From Brevibacillus laterosporus LMG 15441 (GTDB lineage: Bacteria; Bacillota; Bacilli; Brevibacillales; Brevibacillaceae), in contig NZ_CP007806.1 in assembly GCF_000219535.2 (NCBI RefSeq), forward strand, positions 4,856,501-4,920,500: a DNA stretch of 64,000 nucleotides, given 5' to 3'. The notes below the pieces were generated by a model. That model saw only the letters and a program-made list of their open reading frames with translations, searched no databases and was not told where the DNA came from. Positions 58,102-64,000 of the stretch are shown piece by piece (position 1 is the stretch's first letter; the number at the start of each line of letters is the position of its first letter). The position numbers were made by a program, and so were the translations under genes.

Positions 58102-59112
58102 ATGGGAAAAAGCATCTTAGAACGGCCTTTTGTAAAAGCAATAGGTCTACTACTCGGATTGTTAGTATTGCTAGCTTGTATGCTCGTCAGTGTCGTTTAC
58201 GGTGTAATTAATACTGATATACACACTCTGATAGAAGCTTATACACATTTTAACGGAAGCAACGAACATATTGTCATTCTTGAAACGAGAGTTCCGCGCA
58301 GTATTATTGCAGCAGCCATAGGGATTAATTTAGGTATAGCAGGTTGTATTCTGCAAGCTTTGACACGTAATCCGATTGGGGACGTAGGCATCTTTGGAAT
58401 AAATGGGGCCGCTTCATTTGCTATTGTTTGTTCTGTTGGTTTCTTAGGAGCAAACTCTATGCAAGCCTTAACCTGGGCTGGTTTCACGGGAGCCCTGCTA
58501 GGTGGGATCGCTGTTTATATCTTAGGCTCTATTGGTCGCGATGGGATAACTCCCTTAAAAATGACATTGGCAGGTGCGGCATTAACCGCTCTGTTCTCTT
58601 CCTTCACGAATGGAATTTTAGTTACAAATGAACAAGCCTTAGAGGAAGTATTATTTTGGTTAGCTGGCTCTGTAGCTGATCGTAAGCTCTCCTATTTAAT
58701 GGAAGGGTTACCGTTCATGATCGCAGCATGGATAATAGCACTGCTGTTAGCCCCAGCAATTAATACGTTCATGCTAGGAGAAGACGTAGCAAAAGGCTTA
58801 GGACAGCGAACTCTTTTGTTAAAAATCGGAATGGGTGCAGTTGTGATTATTTTATCTGGCTGTTCGGTGGCTGTAGCAGGACCAATAGGCTTTGTAGGTT
58901 TGTTCACTCCTCATGTAGCTCGTTACCTTACTGGAAACGATATGAAGTGGACAATATTGTACAGCGGATTATTCGGAGGAATTTTACTGGTTATCTCTGA
59001 TATCTTAGCTAGAGCGATAGCGATGCCTCAGGAATTACCAATTGGTGTAATGACAGCCTTATTTGGAGCTCCCTTCTTCATTTATGTCATTCGAAAGGGG
59101 ATGCTTCGTTGA
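58102..59112 (+). CDS. Siderophore ABC permease, FecCD family (first subunit)
   Basis: 336 aa, about nine or ten membrane helices, N-terminal anchor LLLGLLVLLACMLVSVVYG. Family segments: RVPRSIIAAAIGINLGIAGCILQALTRNPIGDVGIFGINGAA, AGPIGFVGLFTPHVARYLTG (the ATPase-contact region) and ILARAIAMPQELPIGVMTALFGAPFFIYVI. ATG with AGGAG. First of three genes in a permease-permease-ATPase operon. Confidence 0.93.
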   Translation: MGKSILERPFVKAIGLLLGLLVLLACMLVSVVYGVINTDIHTLIEAYTHFNGSNEHIVILETRVPRSIIAAAIGINLGIAGCILQALTRNPIGDVGIFGINGAASFAIVCSVGFLGANSMQALTWAGFTGALLGGIAVYILGSIGRDGITPLKMTLAGAALTALFSSFTNGILVTNEQALEEVLFWLAGSVADRKLSYLMEGLPFMIAAWIIALLLAPAINTFMLGEDVAKGLGQRTLLLKIGMGAVVIILSGCSVAVAGPIGFVGLFTPHVARYLTGNDMKWTILYSGLFGGILLVISDILARAIAMPQELPIGVMTALFGAPFFIYVIRKGMLR

Positions 59113-60149
59113 TGAAAAAACTCCTTGTTTTTCGACTTAAAAAACCAAACATTTCCTATTTAATGGAAAAACGTGTGCTATGGATCGTGCTTGCTATTCT
59201 GTTCCTAACGTTTATGGCAATGGTGTGCAGCCTCGGAGTAGGTGAATATCCAATTTCTCCCTGGAATGTTATGAAAGTGTTTCTTGGATTAGGAAGCGAC
59301 CAGGAAAATCTGATTGTCATGAAATTTCGCATGCCTCGTCTTTTGACAGGTATGCTCGTTGGAATGGGGCTTGGTGTATCAGGAGCAATCCTTCAAAGCA
59401 TCATTCGCAATCCACTCGCTTCTCCTGACATTATTGGCATCACCAGTGGAGCTAGTGTTGCAGCAGTCGTCTTCATTGTTTTGTTTGAAACAGCGAGTAT
59501 TTTCTGGCTTCCGTTGTTTGCTATTGTAGGAGCTGGTATTGCAGGCTTACTCATTTATGTCTTAGCTTGGAAAAAAGGAGTAACTCCTGTACGACTAGTA
59601 TTGATAGGCGTTGGTGTGAAAGAGATTTTAGCCGCACTTACCACCTTAATCACCGTTGCAAGCCCGCTGTATTTGACGCCTAAAGCTAAAATTTGGCTAA
59701 CAGGCAGTGTCTATGGAACATCATGGGATACCGTATCTATGTTAGCTCCTTGGATCGCTTGCTTTATGTTACTCGCTTTTATATACGGTCGTAGTGTCAA
59801 CCTGCTGCAATTAGGAGATGATGTGGCCCAAGGAGCTGGCTCTGCTGTTGAATTGCATCGACTCATCCTATTGTCCTTCTCCGTGGCATTGGCAGGCGCT
59901 GCTGTGGCCATCGGTGGGGCAATCAGCTTTGTTGGACTGCTAGCTCCTCATATTGCAAAAAAGGTAGTAGGTCCTGTTTTTGGAGCTTTATTGCCCGCAT
60001 CTGCACTGCTGGGTGCTCTTATCGTCTTAGTCTCTGATCTCGTAGCTCGCACAGTTTTTGCGCCACTTGATCTGCCTGTAGGAATTTTCACCTCCCTCAT
60101 CGGAGCGCCATTCTTTATATTTCTATTGGTTAAAAATCGTAATAAGTAA
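59112..60149 (+). CDS. Siderophore ABC permease, FecCD family (second subunit)
   Basis: 346-residue frame with the same architecture as the previous gene: MPRLLTGMLVGMGLGVSGAILQSIIRNPLASPDIIGITSGAS, GGAISFVGLLAPHIAKKVVG and LDLPVGIFTSLIGAPFFIFLL. ATG 59112 overlaps the TGA of the first permease (TGATG), so translation is coupled and the two should be made 1:1. Confidence 0.93.
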   Translation: MKKLLVFRLKKPNISYLMEKRVLWIVLAILFLTFMAMVCSLGVGEYPISPWNVMKVFLGLGSDQENLIVMKFRMPRLLTGMLVGMGLGVSGAILQSIIRNPLASPDIIGITSGASVAAVVFIVLFETASIFWLPLFAIVGAGIAGLLIYVLAWKKGVTPVRLVLIGVGVKEILAALTTLITVASPLYLTPKAKIWLTGSVYGTSWDTVSMLAPWIACFMLLAFIYGRSVNLLQLGDDVAQGAGSAVELHRLILLSFSVALAGAAVAIGGAISFVGLLAPHIAKKVVGPVFGALLPASALLGALIVLVSDLVARTVFAPLDLPVGIFTSLIGAPFFIFLLVKNRNK

Positions 60150-60163
60150 GGAGATGAGATGCA

Positions 60164-61003
60164 ATGTCTGCTCTAGAAACCAAAGGACTAACCCTGCAAT
60201 ACGGGGATTCCATTATAATTGAAAATCTTGGTCTGCAAATTCCTAAGGGTGAAATTACCGTTTTAATTGGAAGCAATGGTTGTGGGAAATCCACCCTTCT
60301 TCGCTCCTTGGCTCGATTATTAAAACCGGCATCAGGACATATATTATTAAATGGGAAAGGTATTGCAGAACAAACAACAAAAGAGATCGCCAAACAAATG
60401 GCTATTCTGCCACAGGGCCCGATTGCACCAGAAGGATTAACTGTCTTGCAGCTAGTGAAACAAGGGCGTTATCCACACCAAAACTGGCTCAAGCAATGGA
60501 CTGATGAAGATGAGGAAAAGGTCGCCTTTGCTCTGGAAGTGACGCAATTAACAGAGCTTGCTCACCGTCCCATTGATTCGCTTTCCGGTGGTCAGCGCCA
60601 GCGTGCTTGGATTGCTCTTACACTGGCTCAAGATACGGATATTATTTTGCTGGATGAGCCTACTACCTATTTAGATATGACTCATCAAATTGAAGTGCTT
60701 GATATTTTATTTGAATTAAACCAGACACGTGCATCTACAATTGTCATGGTGCTGCATGATCTTAATTTAGCATGTCGATATGCACATCATTTAGTCGCTG
60801 TTCAAGATAAACAAATTTATGCTCAAGGTAGTCCAGAAACCGTACTGACCGAAAAAATGGTCGAACATGTTTTCCGTATGCAATCGAAAATTATTGCCGA
60901 TCCTCTGTATGGAACACCAATGTGTATCCCTGTAGGAAACAGTCGCCGGATACTATCATCTGCAAAAGATGAGATTTTGCCAGCACAACGACTTGCTACG
61001 TAA
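60164..61003 (+). CDS. Siderophore ABC transporter ATPase (FecE-like)
   Basis: ABC ATPase of 279 aa: Walker [15 protein letters not shown] (about 37), Q-loop ILPQGP, signature [17 protein letters not shown] (about 138), Walker [15 protein letters not shown] (about 160) and the H-loop [14 protein letters not shown]. The DEPTTYLD and HDLNLA variants are typical of FepC/FecE-type siderophore systems. ATG with AAGGAG. Last gene of the Fur-controlled operon. Confidence 0.94.
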   Translation: MSALETKGLTLQYGDSIIIENLGLQIPKGEITVLIGSNGCGKSTLLRSLARLLKPASGHILLNGKGIAEQTTKEIAKQMAILPQGPIAPEGLTVLQLVKQGRYPHQNWLKQWTDEDEEKVAFALEVTQLTELAHRPIDSLSGGQRQRAWIALTLAQDTDIILLDEPTTYLDMTHQIEVLDILFELNQTRASTIVMVLHDLNLACRYAHHLVAVQDKQIYAQGSPETVLTEKMVEHVFRMQSKIIADPLYGTPMCIPVGNSRRILSSAKDEILPAQRLAT

Positions 61004-61392
61004 AACGATAACGGGATGTATTTGAAGCATAAATGATCTCCATAAAAGTCATCATGCAAATGTAGATTATTTTGTGGATATTTGGCTCTAGAACTCGACA
61101 AACGATCGTCTTTCACGTTACAATCCTCGTGTGATAGTTTTTGCCATTCATAATTACTTTGTGTCTGACAGACAATCTATCTAGAATACATATTGCTCTT
61201 ATAACTGTTACGAGGCTACTTGCACGCTACTATGAACATGTCTCCGTCGCTAGTTGATGGAGATTTTTTCTTGCTTTTTTATTTGTGATTTCATTGAATT
61301 TATTGCCCCAATGATATATCTTAATATTTAGCGTTTTTTTAGAGTAAATTGGGTGAGAACTACTAAATTTATATAGAGATGGGAAATGATAA
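61004..61392 (+). promoter_or_regulatory. Intergenic region upstream of potA
   Basis: 389 bases. A hairpin with T-run is at 61241-61267. A weak promoter TTGAAT (61294-61299), 17 bp, TATCTT (61317-61322) lies about 70 bases before potA. I recognise no riboswitch class and no coding frame in the rest. Confidence 0.4.
61241..61267 (+). terminator. Hairpin with T-run between the iron operon and potA
   Basis: TCTCC-GT / AT-GGAGA stem with a 9-base loop, then TTTTTTC on the plus strand. It is 238 bases past the ATPase stop, so it could end that operon or attenuate a transcript entering potA. Confidence 0.6.
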
Positions 61393-62367
61393 ATGAAAAC
61401 GATCATACACTTGGATTCAGTGGAAAAAAGCTTTAATGATCACGTGGTCATTCCCGCATTTTCACTGTCAATCCAGGAAGGTGAATTCATCACTTTGCTC
61501 GGTCCCAGCGGATGCGGAAAAACGACGCTGATGCGCATGATTTCTGGGTTTGAAGAGCCTACTTCTGGACATATCTACCTGGATGGAAAGGATGTAACCA
61601 AAATCCCTCCTTACCAACGAGATATGAACATGGTATTTCAACATTATGCTCTGTTCCCACACATGACCGTTGCTGAAAACATTCTTTTTGGTTTAAAAAT
61701 GAAAAATGTGCCTCAGGCCGAACAAAAGACTCGTTTGGAAGAAGTGCTGCATTTTACACAACTGACCGAATATCAGAAACGTAAACCAAAACAGCTATCT
61801 GGTGGACAGCAGCAACGTGTTGCAATTGCCCGTGCGATCATTAACAATCCAAGGGTATTATTATTGGACGAGCCGCTTGGTGCGCTCGACTACCAACTGC
61901 GCAAAAACCTTCAGGTTGAACTAAAAAATATTCAGCGGAATTTGGGCATTACCTTTATCTATGTGACGCATGATCAGGATGAAGCTATGTCGATGTCAGA
62001 CCGCATCGCGGTTGTAAACCAAGGTCGAATTGAGCAATTGGGCACACCAGAAGAAATTTATTACAAGCCAAACAGTCTGTTTGTTGCAACCTTTATTGGT
62101 GAAAACAATATCTTAAATACAAAAGCAGGTCTTTTAGGAGTACGTCCTGAAAAGATTCGTTTATATAAAGAAAATGAGGAAGTAGCTCGACACAAGAGCA
62201 AGGGAATCATTGAAGATATTATTTTCTTAGGTAATATCTTTAAGGTGTTTGTCCGCGCCGAGGACGACATTGTTATTACTGCACATCTTTACGAAAAAGG
62301 CTCTTGGCACAAAGGCGAGAGAGTTGGTGTATTCTGGGCAGAAGAAGATGAGGTGATTCTGCGTTGA
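61393..62367 (+). CDS. potA: Spermidine/putrescine ABC transporter ATPase
   Basis: 324 aa. ABC domain (1-235) with Walker [15 protein letters not shown] (about 38), Q-loop [16 protein letters not shown], signature [15 protein letters not shown] (about 135), Walker [13 protein letters not shown] (about 156) and H-loop [12 protein letters not shown]. The C-terminal TOBE domain (about 250-324) begins [11 protein letters not shown]. PotA-type rather than MalK-type by its short TOBE region and its potB/potC neighbours. ATG at 61393; GGGAAATGATAA upstream. Confidence 0.92.
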   Translation: MKTIIHLDSVEKSFNDHVVIPAFSLSIQEGEFITLLGPSGCGKTTLMRMISGFEEPTSGHIYLDGKDVTKIPPYQRDMNMVFQHYALFPHMTVAENILFGLKMKNVPQAEQKTRLEEVLHFTQLTEYQKRKPKQLSGGQQQRVAIARAIINNPRVLLLDEPLGALDYQLRKNLQVELKNIQRNLGITFIYVTHDQDEAMSMSDRIAVVNQGRIEQLGTPEEIYYKPNSLFVATFIGENNILNTKAGLLGVRPEKIRLYKENEEVARHKSKGIIEDIIFLGNIFKVFVRAEDDIVITAHLYEKGSWHKGERVGVFWAEEDEVILR

Positions 62368-63212
62368 AAAATAAAGGAAAGCTACTTGCTCTCCCAGGAT
62401 TCCTCTGGTTAACGATCTTTTTCTTAGTGCCCATGCTTTTTGTGGTTATGCTTTCTTTTCTGAAGAGGGGAATATACGGGCAAATCGTCTATGAATTTAC
62501 ACTAGCTAACTATGCTAGATTCTTTGAATCGCTATATGTACAAATCTTTATCGAAACCTTGCTTGTATCCGTGGGAACGACCATCATTTGTCTGTTGTTG
62601 GGTTATCCTTTAGCTTATATGATTACCCGACTAGATCGTAAGTGGCAAAACTTATGGCTCTTATTAGTGATGATTCCATTTTGGATTAATTTTCTGGTTC
62701 GCTCTTATGCTTGGGTCATCATTTTACGTACACAAGGTCTTGTAAATACTGTTTTGCAATCGCTTGGCCTTATCGACCAACCGCTCACGCTCTTGTATAC
62801 ACCAGGAGCTGTTTTGCTCGGGATGGTCTATGCGTTGTTGCCGTTTATTATCTTGCCGATCTATGTCTCCTTAGAACAATTAGATCGTAAAAAGCTGGAG
62901 GCTGCCTATGATTTAGGAGCTACACCAGCCAAAACATTTTGGCACATTACCCTGCCTCTAACTATGCCGGGAGTTGTAAGCGGCTGTATTTTAGTTTTCG
63001 TTTCTTCACTGGGTATGTTCGTTGTTCCAGATGTAATGGGTGGAGCTAAATCTTCACTATTTGGTAATGTCATTCAAAACCAATTCCTGTCTGCACGTGA
63101 TTGGCCATTTGGTTCAGCATTATCCATGGTGATTGTACTCTTCTCGATCATCATGATTTATTTATACTATCGCGCAACAAAAATGCAAGAGAAACAAGAA
63201 GGGAGAGGATGA
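62364..63212 (+). CDS. potB: Spermidine/putrescine ABC transporter permease
   Basis: Six-helix inner-membrane permease of 282 aa. N-terminal helix FLWLTIFFLVPMLFVVMLSFL. The EAA loop facing PotA is LDRKKLEAAYDLGATPAKTFWHITLPLTMPG (about 172-202). TTG start overlapping the potA stop (TTGA), with GAGGTGA 7 bases upstream, so the genes are coupled. Confidence 0.92.
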   Translation: MKNKGKLLALPGFLWLTIFFLVPMLFVVMLSFLKRGIYGQIVYEFTLANYARFFESLYVQIFIETLLVSVGTTIICLLLGYPLAYMITRLDRKWQNLWLLLVMIPFWINFLVRSYAWVIILRTQGLVNTVLQSLGLIDQPLTLLYTPGAVLLGMVYALLPFIILPIYVSLEQLDRKKLEAAYDLGATPAKTFWHITLPLTMPGVVSGCILVFVSSLGMFVVPDVMGGAKSSLFGNVIQNQFLSARDWPFGSALSMVIVLFSIIMIYLYYRATKMQEKQEGRG

Positions 63213-63216
63213 GGCG

Positions 63217-64000
63217 ATGAAAATGCGTAAAAATCTCCTGTTTGCATACTCCTTGGCGATTATCGGGTTTTTATATTTACCGATCGCCGTACTCATCCTC
63301 TATTCTTTTAATGATTCGAGGATCAATGCCACTTGGTCAGGCTTCACCTTAAAGTGGTACACTTCTCTGTTTGAAAATGATCGTGTGCTAGATGCATTGA
63401 CGAATAGCTTGATTATCGCTGTAGTTACAACGGTGGTCACTACCATTCTGGCAGCCTTTCTGTCACTGGCCCTCCATCGTTACAAATTTCGCTTTAAGCA
63501 AGCATTCAATGGATTAATTTATTTACCAATCCTAATTCCCGATATTCTGATGGGATTATCCTTGCTGGTCATGTTTAGCCAATTGTATATGCCGCTGGGT
63601 AAACTAACGATCATTATCGCTCATATCACCTTTAGCTTGTCTTTTGCGGTGGTCATCATTACCGCTCGTCTAGCTGGTATGGGGCAGGAATTGGAGGAAG
63701 CAGCCCAAGATTTAGGCGCCTCCTCGTTTAATACGTTCCGTTATATTACGTTGCCCATTATTTCTCCAGGACTGATCGCGGCTGCTTTAATGACGTTCAC
63801 GATGTCTCTGGATGATTTCGTCATCAGCTTCTTTGTAGCAGGACCAGATTCTACTACGTTGCCACTATATATTTATGGTATGGTCAAACGTGGTGTCTCT
63901 CCTGAACTAAATGCCCTATCGACAATAATGATTCTCGTGATTGTGGTATTAATTGTCCTTGCAGAATCACTTGCTTTTAAAGGTACCGGAAATAAAACCA
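63217..64000 (+). CDS. potC: Spermidine/putrescine ABC transporter permease (right end cut by window)
   Basis: Starts at ATG 63217 with AGGATGAGGCG upstream, 4 bases after the potB stop, and is still open at the window end (about 261 residues visible). First helix FAYSLAIIGFLYLPIAVLILYSFND. The EAA loop is EEAAQDLGASSFNTFRYITLPIISPG (about 168-193), followed by MSLDDFVISFFVAG, the PotC signature. Little more than the C-terminal end can be missing; a potD binding-protein gene would be expected next. Confidence 0.92.
   Translation, partial: MKMRKNLLFAYSLAIIGFLYLPIAVLILYSFNDSRINATWSGFTLKWYTSLFENDRVLDALTNSLIIAVVTTVVTTILAAFLSLALHRYKFRFKQAFNGLIYLPILIPDILMGLSLLVMFSQLYMPLGKLTIIIAHITFSLSFAVVIITARLAGMGQELEEAAQDLGASSFNTFRYITLPIISPGLIAAALMTFTMSLDDFVISFFVAGPDSTTLPLYIYGMVKRGVSPELNALSTIMILVIVVLIVLAESLAFKGTGNKT

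Overview
The window looks like a chromosomal segment of a spore-forming, low-GC Gram-positive bacterium of the Brevibacillus/Paenibacillaceae type. The evidence is the gene content (spo0F, spoIIR, a YhcN/YlaJ-type spore lipoprotein), strong Shine-Dalgarno sites with many GTG/TTG starts, and a backbone order shared with the B. subtilis ywl/ywj/ywh/ywf region. The genus is inferred from overall resemblance; no rRNA gene is present to confirm it. I see no tRNA, rRNA, CRISPR array, prophage or complete insertion sequence.

Layout. 1-16 kb, all on the minus strand: the edge of a secreted phosphodiester-glycosidase-like gene, wecB-upp, glyA, a YwlG-family gene, rpiB, ywlE, mntP, ywlC(tsaC), spoIIR, prmC, prfA, a spore-type lipoprotein, tdk, rpmE, an uncharacterised radical SAM protein, a LysM/M23 peptidase and rho. 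16-23 kb, minus: glpX, murA, transaldolase, fba, spo0F, pyrG and rpoE. 23-35 kb, minus: an acyl-CoA module of icmF, a TetR regulator, meaB, two acyl-CoA dehydrogenases, hbd, thiolase and a FadF-type iron-sulfur protein. 35.5-39 kb: kamA (lysine 2,3-aminomutase) with a sigma-54 activator. 39-49 kb: a DUF1934 gene, speB, speE, pbpG (plus strand), ywhD, ywgA, ywfO, an RluA-type pseudouridine synthase and an M29 aminopeptidase. 49-64 kb is more accessory: tspO, an MFS transporter behind an elaborate leader, a large S-layer-homology/DUF4855 surface protein, an RNA methyltransferase, an Fpg/Nei glycosylase, a Fur-controlled siderophore ABC system and a potABC operon cut by the window end.

How the genes work together. 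The acyl-CoA block can interconvert isobutyryl- and butyryl-CoA (IcmF) and oxidise the product through acyl-CoA dehydrogenase, 3-hydroxyacyl-CoA dehydrogenase and thiolase, with FadF passing electrons from ETF to quinone. No enoyl-CoA hydratase is in the block. speB-speE make putrescine and spermidine, and potABC imports polyamines. kamA starts lysine catabolism.

The regulatory DNA is the richest part. Sites I can read directly include: a leader-peptide/attenuator-like 5' region before the MFS gene; a pyrG leader with the GGGC start and C-rich terminator typical of CTP-sensed reiterative transcription; two tandem DnaA boxes abutting the ywlC promoter; a sigma-F-like spoIIR promoter; a sigma-54 promoter before kamA; a perfect B. 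subtilis-type FadR box plus two TetR-type operators in the acyl-CoA block; a Fur box over divergent promoters; and a 10-bp stem that buries the mntP Shine-Dalgarno. The best candidate for something undescribed is the MFS leader at 49911-50301. The radical SAM protein of unknown function and the LysM/M23 protein without a signal peptide come next.
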